Origin: Gymnogyps californianus | Taxonomy: Eukaryota; Chordata; Aves; Accipitriformes; Cathartidae | DNA length: 64,000 nucleotides | Reading direction: 5' to 3' | NCBI RefSeq assembly: GCF_018139145.2 | Contig: NC_059479.1 | Coordinates: 4,774,001-4,838,000, forward strand | Program-made: the position numbers and the translations under genes | Notes under the pieces: generated by a model | Told to the model about the DNA's origin: nothing | What the model saw: only the letters and a program-made list of their open reading frames with translations | Databases searched by the model: none | In this document: in pieces, positions 11,470 to 24,500 of the stretch | How the letters are laid out: every line of letters starts with the position of its first letter | Numbering within the stretch: position 1 is the first letter of the stretch

Positions 11470-13242
11470 TCAGTTTAATACTCAGCAACTTTATTATTAT
11501 ACAATGACAGATCAGTTATTTTAGTGTTTGCTGCCAAGTCTACTTCACATCAAGTAACAAATTTTAGAACATGTGTTATTAGTACTGGTAAAACTCTGCT
11601 GCGATCCTGCTAGTTGTAACATTAGCAGAATACTTCTATGCAGGGCATGTTCTCAGTAGGAGCTGAGAATGACAAATTAAATATCATACTTTACGAAGCC
11701 AAAGGTTGTATTCACATTTGTACCAAGTATGAAACAGATTAAAACATAGTACAGTTAAAAATGAGAAGTGCTCTGATAGTCAGCTATTCATTTTTCTGGA
11801 GAGGAAAAACAAATAGGAAGAAAACAGCTCAGCTATTAAAATAACCAAATAAGATTGTGTGAAAAAAACCCTAAAAATTGAGTGCAGGGGAAGTGATTAT
11901 GGTACAGTCATAATTCTGACTTCCTCATCACCTGAACCCTGAGGATGCCAGATATATGAGAGTTCAGTCAGCCAGGCGCAGAGTTGCTGAAGATCTGGTC
12001 CACAGCGAAGTAAGGAGGCAGAGCAGAGGACAGGCAGCACTTTGGCTTACAAAACAAGCACAGCCCTCAGAATGCAGCAGAATTCATCCATGTCAATGGA
12101 ACAAACAAAAATGACAAGTTTCAAAGGCACCTCTGGCCTGAATCAAATCACAAGTGCAACAAACCACACAAAATTACAGATAAAATAATCAGGTTTTCAG
12201 ATGTCTCCACAAAAGCTCAAATTGCCAGAAGACTGCTATGTTGCAGGGTTTTTGGTGGCTCCATTAAGTTACAGTTACATTTACAGGTCACAGTCTATTG
12301 CTTGATATTTTTTCCTGGCTTGAAAATGTTATGTCAAGTAAATATTGCTATGAATTATATTCTGTTCCAGTCTCAAAGTTTCAAAAAAATCTTATTGAAT
12401 AATATTCCCATTCACTTCCCTTGACTGGACACTATACCAGTCTACCAAACGCATATATAGTCCTGTGTAAGAAGATAGGACTTCTGTCCATGATTGGACT
12501 GTCTGGTCTTGCCATCAAGATTTGGAATCAAATTCCAGCTTTCCTCTATTAAGGTCTAAGGGAGAAAATAAAGCTAACATTGACAATACTAAAACAGTAT
12601 GACAGAGTACATAAGGTACATTTTCCCACGCTGGCACAGTGACACACTACTTAAGAAAAGAAATGCAACACACAGGCTGTGGAACAATTACCTTACTGCC
12701 TCATGAGAAAGAACGCAGAATTGTAAGAATCAGCCACACTCTAATCTTTTTTATATTATTTCCTTTGTGTGAGCAAATGGGAAGAGTGGGATTTTCTCAC
12801 TGCATTCATGTATTGGTAAAATCCATAATTAAGACAGATTTTGAGGACTTCACCAGCACAACTGGCTATATTTCAGCATACCCTTAAATCTAAGGCAACT
12901 TCTCTGGAGTTCTGTCAACAAAACAGCTCCTGGCCAGCAGCAAGAAACCTGCGTTCCCAGCTCAGTAAGCTGTCAGTCAGTAAGAAATGGAGGTTATTAG
13001 ACGCCTCTCTTATTACAGATTACGCAAGTGGCACAGAAAATGACATCCAATTCACGTTGTTCCTCAACTCTGATATGCCCCTCCACACAGTTCTTGTGAA
13101 CACGTACAGATAAAAATTCAGTTGGCTTGGAAGACAAAACCAAGGATTATGTATGACCAGTATTACTAAAACCTAAGCAAATGGTGAGACAAGAAACCTA
13201 TTTTACAAGACTTCAATATGTTTCTTTAATACGACATCTCAT

Positions 13243-13672
13243 TGTGCTGGTTTTGGCTGGGGGTGCATGAGAAGTTGGGAGGGGACACAGCTGAGACAGC
13301 TGACCCCAACTGACCTAAGGGATATTCCATGCCATATGATGTCATGCTCAGCATATAAAGCTGGGGGAAGAAGAAGGAAGGGGGGGACATTTGGAGTGAT
13401 GGCGTTCGTCTTCCCAAGCAACTGTTATGTGTGATGGAGCCCAGCTTTCCTGGAGATGGCTGAACACCTGCCTGCCGATGGGAAGTGGTGAATGAATTCC
13501 TTGTTTTGCTTTGCTTGTGTGCGTGGCTTTTGCTTTACTTATTAAACTGTCTTTATCTCAACCCACAAGTTTTCTCACTTTTACTCTTCTGATTCTCTCC
13601 CCCATCCCACCAGGGGGGAGTGAGCGAGCAGCTGTGTGGGGCTTAGTTGCCAGCTGGGGTTAAACCATGACA
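13243..13672 (+). mobile_element. solo LTR 2, internally deleted form, with perfect target duplication
   Basis: It starts 'tgtgctggttttggctggg' and ends 'taaaccatgaca', and is flanked by a perfect 5-bp duplication CTCAT (13238-13242 and 13673-13677), the size expected for ERVL-type integration. Compared with the copy at 20518 it lacks about 170 bp between 'ggctggg' and 'ggtgcatgagaagttggga'. A TATA box (tataaa, 13354-13359) and the 'ctgtctttatctcaacccac' block are kept. No internal retroviral genes are present. It lies antisense in an intron of the minus-strand gene. Confidence 0.9.
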
Positions 13673-14849
13673 CTCATTTTTGAAATAACACTTATATTAT
13701 TCTGAATCAGATTACTGCAGTGTATCTAAATTTAAGCCTTCCAAAAGCAAAAAACTAGAAAAGCCATTTTTCCTGTGTGCTCTGCTTTTTGGGATGTAGA
13801 AGCATTTACTGAGTTAAAAAAAAACTGATTTCTTCTTTGTATTCCCTTGTAGTGAGACACCCAGAATGTCCTAGAGTCCTCAGCATGGTACAGAGATGGG
13901 AACAATCCAGAGCTGAATGAAATAAGTAGGAAGATCCCTATGGATACACGCAAATCATTCTTCCACCACTTTTTTCCAAAAAAATCATACTGTTGAGTCT
14001 TTACAACCTTAATGTAGTACTACTACTACAAAAACCTGCTATGTTATTTGCTGATGTTTTGTTGGCAAAATAAAATTCATACTTCATTTTTCAGAAATAA
14101 TGCATGATAGGCAGTCATGATCAAACCTGACATTATAGAATAGGAGAGACAGATAAATAATTGATTTTTAAAAAGTCTCTTGCAGTGTCATGTGAGAGTG
14201 AGATTTCATTTAGCTATAGGAAGTTTCATGGCAGCTCTACAATATTTTACTTTCTAGTAATTATCTGAAGAATATTTTTGATACACGCATTTAGTTCATA
14301 TACTATGTGATCAGTGAATCATTTGTTGCCATGATGTATCTTATAAGGTAGAAAGGCTCTGGATTTAGAAATTGCTCTATACAGAAATGCACACATACAC
14401 AAACATACGATGTTAATTAAACTGAGACTTGCATTATGGAAACTCACAAAACTTCTTCTCAAAGACAACTACTTTCAAAGAGAAAGAGATTAATAATTTG
14501 ATTTCTCACAATAACTTAAAGCATATTGAACCTTGCAAAATTGACTATGGTTTGAGGATGCTCACTGCCAATATATTGCAAAATATGATCTTATATTTGC
14601 AGAAAAAAGAGAAAGAAGAAAAAAGAGAAGAAAGTGGGTAAGATTGACTATCCTTGTAAACATAGTCATAAAATTTCATAAAAATACATTGCTACAAAAG
14701 AAAAAACAAGAATGGCTGAGCCTGCTGGCCAATGCCTTTTTCCCATGTTATTATTCTGCAGCATCATTCTTAGGAAACTGCTTCTAAACTTTGTATACTA
14801 CTTAAAAAAAGAGGCAAAAACCAACGCAAAAAACACCTAGAACACTCAC

Positions 14850-14972
14850 CAACTTTCTTCTGTGTTGGTCTGTGCATAATTAACACATGGGATCCATTGC
14901 TGCAGTGTATCTAGGCCATATGTTAAGTGGATTTTTAAAAGTGAGCTTTTACACTGAGGGACAGATGTAATG
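14850..14972 (-). CDS. coding exon, unidentified gene
   Basis: A strong acceptor 'attgttctttttaaccttcag' and a consensus donor GTTG|GTGAGT bound 123 bp. The frame is open for 40 codons, entry phase 2 and exit phase 2. The peptide runs ITSVPQCKSSLLKIHLTYGL then DTLQQWIPCVNYAQTNTEES. A second good acceptor 16 bases inside ('catctgtccctcag') would enter in phase 0 in the same frame. This is one of the clearest exons in the window. Confidence 0.65.
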
Positions 14973-15651
14973 CTGAAGGTTAAAAAGAACAATCCCAGGA
15001 AAACTGGGATTTGGGGACTTCTAAATTCACAACCAGAACTCCTGCTGATCATTCTGACGCAAGAACTTCCACCCAGATGTATCAGGCAGCATATAAACCT
15101 GCATGTCATTTCCCAAGTTATGAGCTAAATTCAGGTGTGGGGGAGGAGAGAGGAAGGGAAACTTTCTCTTCAGACATACTACCTGATACGTAACTTCAGC
15201 ATTTCCTTCATCTTAACATGAAACAGACGAGTCTGATTATGATAAAGTAAACTGCACTGAATATACTACAGAATTAATAATTTCTGTTTTCTAAAAAAGA
15301 GGTTTTTTATGGGATTATGATTCCTGGATGTCAATATTTGTCAAAAAAAGGAGCAGATGCTGCTATCAAAGAAGAACCATTTGCCAGTTTCACATGACAT
15401 CAATCAGACCACTTTTTAATATACGCCAAAAGTAAACAATGCTCATACATTAAAAACTGATACCACAGTAATACATTGTGAACGTGTAAAAGACAATAAA
15501 ACATGAGGGAAAGGTTCAATCCTGGCTTTTCCTACATGCCCTCGTAAAGGACTAAAAAAGCAGAAGTAATCGATATACTCCATTGTATGAGCATAGTGGT
15601 GGCTGGTGCACACCCAGGTAGGAAGTAGAGGGACTCCCCTTTTTTTCTTAC

Positions 15652-15682
15652 TTCTGCCCGGAGTGGGAGAGTGGGATGTAGA
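15652..15682 (-). CDS. possible 31-bp exon, unidentified gene
   Basis: The acceptor has an excellent tract ('gttcttcccctcttactctag') and the donor is GCAGAA|GTAAGA. All three frames are open over this short length. The one linking the 21390 exon (exit 1) to the 14972 exon (entry 2) reads YIPLSHSGQ, and the join restores an asparagine to give SHSGQNITSVPQ. Splice sites are strong, coding evidence is small. Confidence 0.45.
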
Positions 15683-15699
15683 CTAGAGTAAGAGGGGAA

Positions 15700-18600
15700 G
15701 AACTGCAGCTAGGTCAAGTCATGTTCCTTTGTCTCTCTACCCCAGCCAGTGGGTTAGCCTGCTTGACAGTTTGACACAACTGTGAATGCCTTGGTATTAG
15801 AAGGAGCAAACAGACATAAAGCATCACATCGGAAAAATAAAAATCTAATGTAAAAGGAAATAAAATAAGTAACTAAACATGCCTGGGGCAAATTATTGAA
15901 TTAACGTACATATATGAAGAAGTCAAATCATGAAGAACAGTGTTTGTGGTTATTATTGGAACCTTTCATCTTATTATAAATATGGTTATGCCTTATTAAG
16001 TTTGAAAACACATTTAGAAGAAAAAGATGTAAAAACTGTAGTTATTACCCATAATAAATTATTTTAGATGCCTGAAATCATGTAGCACCGATACAAAATT
16101 ATGGTATCAGAAATTTTTGAGCAATGATTTGCTAAGAGAAGGTGAAGAGTTAATATAGTAATAATCAGAAAACACTGAAAAGGGCATAACGTATGCAACA
16201 AAAATGAATGAGAAATCTGTATTTGTGGGAAGAAACCAAAGAATGAGAAAACAGAAAGGAATATTGGAGAAATACATTGTGGAAAGAGAATAAACTGAAA
16301 GACAATTTTATCTTTTCCAAGTTGAATATAATTCTTTTTCTGAAAGAACAATATTAGAACGATGACATCGCTAGTTAGAGATCATCACCTTCATGCAGCT
16401 TGGCTTTACCTAATATTAACATGACAAGTACGCTCATTATAATCAAAATCCAGCAAAACTCTAAAATCCATTCTTCAGCCTCAGTGACAAGTGACTCCCT
16501 AGACAAAGACATTTTGTTAGAGCTTGTATATAAGCATTAAGAGTAGACACACAATTAACTTAGATGTTTTTGTCACCCAGAAAAAGGGTTAAATCTTTTT
16601 TACTTAACCTACGCATATGAGAAAAGGAGACTAAAGCAGTAAATCCCAATAAAAATGGTTTCAAATGAAGCAGGAACTTATTAATTAAATTATTGCAATT
16701 ATTATTAATTATTTGTTATTAGTAACAGACGCAATGAACTGGCAACAGATGGTGTGATATGGTGAAAAAGAGATTAATTTCATACATTCACTTTTGGCAG
16801 TCCTTCTGCCCAACCAGACCATCTGTGACACATTAGAAATGTTAGAAGCTGTACCACAGATATTGCAAAGATGATACAAATTATTTGACTGTTTGCTTTT
16901 CCAGTCCAAAATCCATTCATTCTTCATGATCACAGAATTTTAAACAAAGTAGTTTTTATCATATACATTCTGACCCATGCTCCACCACTGTTTCCGTAGC
17001 ATACTGCAGAGATTCTGCAGGATTTCGTCTGAACGATTTTGCAAACAGCAGAGCTGCACATACCAGTATGTGATTGAGCTAAAGTTCTTACTTACAGCAC
17101 ATTCTCCACAGATAACAATAGGAGTTTAAATTTGCACTTTGGGAATCATCCTTACTTTACTTTGCAATGAATTTCCAAGTGAAAATGTCTAATCTGTTTA
17201 CAGAAAACTGATAGGGAGATTAATGCCATCCTCCCCAATGGCTCTTACAATTTTGTTTCATGACAGCATTTAACATTTGGACATTTGTTTTTGTTTTCCT
17301 TCTGCTTTGGAATTTTTCTATCATATTTGTATAATGGATTTTGTAAAAACAGCCATTTCTTTCAGCCAATATATCTCCATAACAATCTTCAACCTTACTA
17401 CAAATATGTATATATACACACATAGATGAAATTTTGCTTACCTTTACTTAATATATTTTTAATGTTAGAAATTTAAGTTTAATGGACACACACACCTGTA
17501 TAATAAGATTTGGAATACAGAAATATGATCAGAAATCCAAGAGATTTCCATAGATCAGATTTATTGATATACTGTGATCATTTTAGGGTAAATTTTAATT
17601 GACTGGGAAAAAGGCTAATGACATCTGTTTCCAGTTAAATAGTCTTCTTTTTTTAGTGCAAGTCTTTTATTTTAAATTGTCCTAGATATTTTGTCCTAGA
17701 TAACTTAACATATCCAAATCCATCTGCTGTGTGCATCAGAGGACTTAAAATTGCAACTTGTAAAAATAAGGAATAAGGAGTTGGATTTCAGTGACCCAAA
17801 ATGTGTGAGTCACAAACACATACTACATAGATGATATTCTTCTGCCCCTCATCATTGTTCTTTGTGTTTAGGAGGAAAACAATGAATGGGCTAACAGAGC
17901 AAGGTATACGGTCATTTTGTGATTCTGGAACTTACTGCTGTATTTATCACATGATTTTTAGAGATATTTTCACCGAAGTAAAGAGATATCGTACAAGCAA
18001 CATTGCTAACTGCTCTGCCTTAGTCTTTCTAAACAACAGATGAAATAAGCCTTATGCTACTTTTTACACTTTGTTCCTCAAGTGTCTTCTCTTTACACCA
18101 TATTTTTCTTCTATGGTTTTCTACTCCTCCCTCTTCTCAGTCTAATTTTAATGGCTTAGCAAGCCAGCTCTCACAAGACCACTGTGAATTTCTTTCCAGA
18201 AAGACAATATAGATTATTACTTTTAACAAGTTTGTTCTGCAACAAATTTTCCAGATCTCTGTAAGCCTGAAAAGACAGTGTGTTCCACCTACCTAACCAC
18301 TGCAGCGGATGTAGGAAGTGGATTCAATACCTGAAACAGAAACGACTTTCATCTGCTTTGTTCTTTTCCCTCTTGCTTCGTGTACGTTTAGCTTGGCAGT
18401 AAAAGCCTTCAAATTACACAAAGAAACTCCAGTCTTTCTCTTATTTTTCCATTGGTTGAGCAAATTCTACCACCATCACTACTGTCAAAATGGGACAAAG
18501 GAAGAGAATCAAGGAGTATTTTGTATTTAGTTCATACAAAAGCTTGCCTTAGTTGAAGAAAGAGAGATGCTACTAAAGTGCAAATTTTAATACAATAGTC

Positions 18601-20517
18601 CTAATGTTTTAGCAGGTTTGTTTTTATATATCTTTAATATTAAAATATTTTAATTGCTATTTTTTGCCATGAAACTATACTGGTTAAAATACTTGTTTCA
18701 TTGCTTAATATAATGTCAGAGTGTCTAGTTTTGTCTATTCGATTAGAATTGACAGATTTATCACAAAATTTTTTATTTGTTCTGACTTTGTGAGTGTACA
18801 TGCTCAGTTTATAAGAGAGCACATATAACTCCAATGGTACATTTATCTGTTTTCTTATCTTTTTTCCTGCCAAGGAAAATCTGAAGCTATAAGAGATGCA
18901 AAAAAACAGCTGGAAGAAACAAAGATTTTCATTTTCTCCTTACTACTTCTTGCTACTAATCAAGAAGCCAACATAAATATGAAAGAATTTACCAAGGCAT
19001 TAATTCAAAACATACTGGGCAATGACTTTCTCATTTAAAACAGCTAAATGCCCAAGTTAAACATAGGGGATAGATCAAGCTCTTTTCAATTGACATATGA
19101 GTTCTCAGGTAAACTCTGCCTGTCCCTTCCAGAAGGAAGCCCCCAAAAGCACTGTTTATGAGAAGACTGCTCTGGCAGTTGATCAGATCTGACTAGGTGA
19201 AACAGACCCTTCACCACCAGAAGATATAATCAAAATAGCTTTAAGAATTGTAGCAAATAGTACCTCCTCTGCTCTTAGCTGTATGTCAGGTGTTCAGACC
19301 ATGGGGAGAAACTCACTATAAATAATTGTAAAATACTTATAAAATCAAATAATTTCTTTGAGTCTGTGGTTTCCTCACAATTATGTGTATTTTCACAAAA
19401 AAAAAATTTCCCCCAATTCAATTCAATCACAACGACACATCATACATGACTTGAACAATTATGTGAGCTTACGGAGAATAAACTGCAAATCGTAATAGAA
19501 AATGCTATCTTTATTCCCAACATGTATGCAATTGATATCTCATGCTAGAATAATTGAGAAAACAGGAACCAGGAAGAATTTGCAGTGATGTATGAACAGT
19601 CTGCACTCCTTTAAAGAAGATTCATTTTTTTAATGAAGTTTAAAAGTTCAGCACAAAGACAGGATTAAAGTATTTCCTAGTACTTACTAACTCTCAAAAA
19701 TATGACCTATCTTCCTTCTTTTTCACAATTTTAAATATGTTATTGTACTGCAGAAGATTGAGAACAATACTAGATAACTGTTACTGTACTCCGAATATTA
19801 TATACTAGCATTTAGCATTCTTTGTACAATTCAGCATTCTGATCCTCCTTTTCTTTTCAGAGTATTTCCAAGAAAAAGGCATTCTTCCTGAATTTCCTAC
19901 TTTGACAGCCACAGGTACATCTGGTACATATAAGCAACTACATGCTGAAGTTTAATATGAGAGCTGTGTCCAAGAAAAACAATTCGGGCATGAAAGTGAA
20001 GTATTTTCCCTCCACTTTGTTTAAGAGAAACAAAATAAAATCTCATACAATGGAATTTTAGGGACAACCCAAATTTTTCTTTTGATCTAGAACAAAAAAT
20101 ATAGTATATGCTTTTGTTCTTTTTGTTAAGCTTTAAAACAAAAATACTATTTTGCAGGTTAAAAAGCTAACTGCAAAACCCTTCAAAACAAAACAGTTTA
20201 GCAGTACCAAACTAAAACCACAATTATTTCACAGTATGTTTTCAATTTCCTTCTTCCTTCATTTTCGACTGAAACCATGTCTTGAATTCACTTTGAACTC
20301 AGAGATTCTTTTGATTCCCTTGAAACTTCCTTTTGTTTGCAAATGACTACTCAAGCAAAATATATGCCCCAACTATAAAGTGTATACACTTACAGACTAC
20401 ATTTCTCACAAAGCAATTAACTCTTTGTTCAGGAAAGCATAATAGCTTTCAGCTATTTCTGTATAGCCACCTTCTTTTTAACTACTCATCTCAAGAGCCC
20501 ACTAATTCCTGAAAGAC
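15700..20517. other. long AT-rich intron, nothing recognised
   Basis: No open frame with splice signals, no recognised repeat and no RNA gene was seen. A pyrimidine-rich patch near 15720 belongs to the acceptor of the exon at 15652-15682. The rest is AT-rich filler typical of a long vertebrate intron. Confidence 0.5.
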
Positions 20518-21124
20518 TGTCCTGGTTTCGGCTGGGACAGAGTTAACTCTCTTCTTAGTAGCTGGTACAGTGCTGGGTTTTGGATTTAGTGTGAGAATAA
20601 TGTTGATAACACGCTGATGGTTTAGTTGTTGCTAAGTAGCGCTTATCTTAAGCCAAGGATTTTCAGTTTCCCATGCTCTGCCAGCAAGCAGGTGTGCAAG
20701 GAGCTGGGAGGGAGCACAGCCGGGGCAGCTGACCCCAACTAGCCAAAGGGGTATTCCATACCATGGAATGTCAGGCCCAGTATATAAACTGGGGGGAGTT
20801 GGCCGGGAGGGGTGGATCGCTGCTTGGGCATCGGTCAGCGGGTGGTGAGCAACTGCATTGTGCATCACCTGTCTTTTCTTCGGTTTTATTTCTCTCTCTT
20901 TTTTTTGTTATATTCCTTTTCATTACTACTACTACTATTACTATATTTTTATTATTATTATTATTGTTAGTATTATATTTTATTTTACTTTAGTTATTAA
21001 ACCGCTCTTATCTCAACCCACAAGTTTTACTTTTTTTCCCGATTCTCCTCCCCATCCCACTGGGAGGGGGGAGGGAGGAGCGGCTGCGTGGTGCTGAGTT
21101 GCTGGCTGGGTTTAAACCACGACA
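20518..21124 (+). mobile_element. solo LTR 3, fullest copy of the ERVL-like avian LTR family
   Basis: It begins 'tgtcctggtttcggctggg' and ends 'taaaccacgaca', 607 bp with the TG...CA ends of retroviral LTRs. Flanks are AAGAC (20513-20517) and ATGAC (21125-21129), a 5-bp target duplication with one mismatch. Inside are a TATA box 'tatataaa' (20781-20788), a (TAC/TAT)n stretch (about 20921-20990) and a 'taaaccgctcttatctcaac' block. No gag, pol or env remains, so it is a solo LTR left by recombination. It ends 266 bp from the donor side of the exon at 21390-21534, antisense to it. Confidence 0.92.
20781..20788 (+). promoter_or_regulatory. TATA box of solo LTR 3
   Basis: TATATAAA in the usual LTR context, followed by a G-run. 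It is the only one of the three copies with a fully intact TATATAAA, so it is the likeliest to keep some promoter activity. No transcript evidence exists in the sequence. Confidence 0.6.
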
Positions 21125-21389
21125 ATGACAAAATGACATAATCTGTCAGCTACTTCCACCTCCTCCTCCTTCTACTCTTCCTCCATGTATTCTTTTCATG
21201 CTTCAGAACATCTCTGATTCACACAGTTATATTTCCTTGACCTTGACTCTGTATATGGTCTTGTCATCTCTTGTTTTCTCAATATCCTTTCTCGGGTCAT
21301 CTCATCTCTACTTTCTATGCTATGCAATGCCAGGATATACAAATGCTAATAGGAGTTGAACCTATGAATCAAAAAAGAGAGTGCCTTAC

Positions 21390-21534
21390 CATCCTTTTTG
21401 TGAAATGAGAATATTTGTGAGCCCTCGTTATGATCAAGGGCTGACAGATGGTTGTCCTTTAAAGACTGAAAAACTATGGAATATGTAACAAGTGTGTCAG
21501 GGATGGGCCCAAAGTATTCAGGACTCCAGAGTTC
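21390..21534 (-). CDS. coding exon, unidentified gene
   Basis: The acceptor 'ccttactttggctgtttccag' and donor GATG|GTAAGG bound 145 bp. The frame is open for 48 codons, entry phase 0 and exit phase 1. The peptide begins ELWSPEYFGPIPDTLVTYSI and continues VFQSLKDNHLSALDHNEGSQ and IFSFHKKD. Both splice sites are near consensus and the entry phase matches the upstream exon at 26175-26344. This is one of the firmest exons. Confidence 0.65.
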
Positions 21535-24500
21535 CTGGAAACAGCCAAAGTAAGGCCGAACAGCATAACTTATTTCCCAGACGTGTACATATTTCACAAA
21601 TAGCCACGAAGACAATTTGCCTTCCCAGAGTCAAGAAGAAATAAGTCACATTAGTTATAGCTTCTTGGTTGCTAGTTCCAGCCCAAATACTTCAGCTAGT
21701 GTAAACTAGCAATATTTCAGTAACATAAAAATAGTCAGTTCAGAAACAGCTAGAGATTTGCTCATTTTTCCAATAAGCTTCATTTCTGAAGTCCTAATTT
21801 CTAACTGGCTGAAAGACTGCCATGCAAGCAACAAGCACTTACATTAATTTGTAGAACCAAAGAAATGAAGTAATGCAGCAGTAAAAAACCTCTACTCAGT
21901 CAAAATCTGATAAGAGATCACAGATTAAGGTGTGAAGTTTGGGAGACCTTCCTTTTACTTTCCCAATCTAGTTGGTTCTCTCCACAGCACAAAATGGCCA
22001 GACCTTATCTATACCCCTGTCTTACCTGGCCATTGCCCTTTAATGTTCCTGGTACGCTGGAAATAAGTGGATGATTTTTCACAGTGCTTTCCTATTTCCT
22101 GTGACAACATCACTGTTCCGTTGTTTATAACTCCAAATGTCTGTTAGCTAAGTAATTCTAGAGTTGCTGGAAAATCCTACCTATAAGAATTTTTTCTAAT
22201 TTCCAAATATGTATAGTTACTAAAAAGGCATCAAGTTGGCCACTAAGCTACTAATAGGCCACTGTGTCAACTAGCCACAAAATAATCTTTTGGTGATTTA
22301 TCAGTTTATTCCCTATATCAAAACTGATTTTCATTATCATATCAAGTTTCTGTTCCCTAATGATCCTACAGCCATCAAGGAAACTGAGTCTAACCTAAAA
22401 AAGTAATTGACTTTGACGCTGCTGTCCTAATCCTTTATAGTGATATTAGTATTTTAGGCAAGAGATACTTGTTAGGATAGTATATGACCTAACCAGACTT
22501 CTCTTCTCTACAAAGATAAGCTAAATTTTGCCCATATAGATGATGTGAACCTGTGTAGGGTTTTTTCATGTTCCATCATAAGGCAGCTAAGTATTTTGGT
22601 TCCTATATTGTAACTATTATTCTTGCACAGATTAATAAGGAATTCATTCAATTACTATGAAAAAGGATTGCTAAGTCAAGGGAAATCAAAATAATATCAA
22701 AAGAAAGATGTACCCCAAGCGACTAATTGTATTTTGAGTGTAGAGCTCATTATCAGCCCTGCTGTACAACCCTGTTCTACAGTGACTTGAGCGTACTGTG
22801 GGATAGAAAATCAGGAATTCTGTTTCTACCTCTAGCATCGACTGTCTGCATGGTCCTGTACAAGCAGCATAACCTCTTTGAAACATGAAAGCAAAACTGT
22901 ATATTATCTACACCTGAAAAGAAACATTGGCTTAGTAGGATCTTTGCTGTTTATCTAAGCATTTAAGAGAGAGAGGCAACACTCAGATTTTATTCTTTTC
23001 CTCATATATGCTGTTCTCCCGCATCAAACACTTCACAAAATTGGAACTCTCTGTCTTCTACTATAAATGTCTCCTACTGGGAAGCTACTTTTTCTAAATG
23101 TGTTCAAAATAGATCATTAGCAAGTTTGCCAAAGGAAAACCTATGTTAAGCTTCAAGATTTTATTCCCCAAGAAAATATATTTTACTCGCTCACTCTCAA
23201 CCAGCATAAAAGGAGAGACTTTTTTTTTAACTTTTTTTTTCTTTCCAAAAAGGCTAACTCGGGCAAGATCACAGAACAAACTTGTTCATATCCTGAACTC
23301 AGACTAGAGACATCCTCCATTGACTTCTAGTATAAAGAAACAATAATTTCTTTTTTTTTTTAAAGGCTGGTAGAACAGATCATCCCTCTTATGTAGAAGA
23401 CCTGGGCCATGGACTCAACAGCATTTTAACATCCATCTTACTTAATGCTGTATACCTGGCAGAGTCATGATTTTTGTAATAAACCTCAATCCCAAACACC
23501 TCTAATAAGGCTAAAGGTCATAACTCTCTCTCTCCCTTTGTTTATTTATAGACATGTTTAGTGATGACAAGAGAGCTATTAACCTGGTTTTTAAATTAAT
23601 TCAATTAAATTATTAATTGAAACAACACATAGTAGGTAGGATATCATAATTTTATTTTGGTTTGGTTTTTTATATTTTTTCCCCTCTTCATATGCCTTTG
23701 AAATATAAATGTAAAGTACTTGGAACTATCAGAAATAGTTAAGGAAATTCAAATTATCAGGAATATTTAAGGAATTGTAATAGTGTGTGTTGTGGCATTT
23801 TTCCTTTTTAGGCTGAAACTGGTTTTCCACAACAAAAAAGAGAAAGAGATTGCCAAGTATAATTATTCTAAGAGTCTCCTGTTTTCATACCACAAGAAAA
23901 TCAACAAGTCAGAACATATGCATCCAAGAAGTTGTCCTTGTGCTGTGTCTTCCTTGTATCCCTACTCTGTCTGAGCCCTTTCTGCTTATTTCACTTGGTT
24001 TTAATGTACAATGTGAGATCTGTGGGGCAAGGACTAGGTAGTTTTTTGCTCCTTGCAGACTTTTAAAATAGAAATATTAAATTTTAATAATAATTAGATT
24101 TTAAATTGGCAATACATAGAGCTTCAAAGTCATTCATGATGAGGCTTTTATTCTAAGGAACAGGACAGAAAATAATGTATGAAAAAGCATATAGTCTGTT
24201 ATACCTTCTTGTTCTTGTACTGCACAAGTCCCTGTAGCTTAAATGCATTTTACATAAGGTTTTCTACCGCCATCTCTACAGAAATGTCTTTCTGTGCTAA
24301 TTAGATGTGTGCTATTATATGTGTAATGATACTTAATAAATTCTAAGTGTTTTGAAATATGTCCTACTTCTTCTATCAAGCCACCTTAAGAACTGAAAAT
24401 ATCTCCACACAGAAGAAATGCAGCACTTCCCTCATCTGTTTTGGGAAAATAATCATAATTCAGAGCTAGAATGTGCTATTCCTTCTAATGGGATAGCAGT

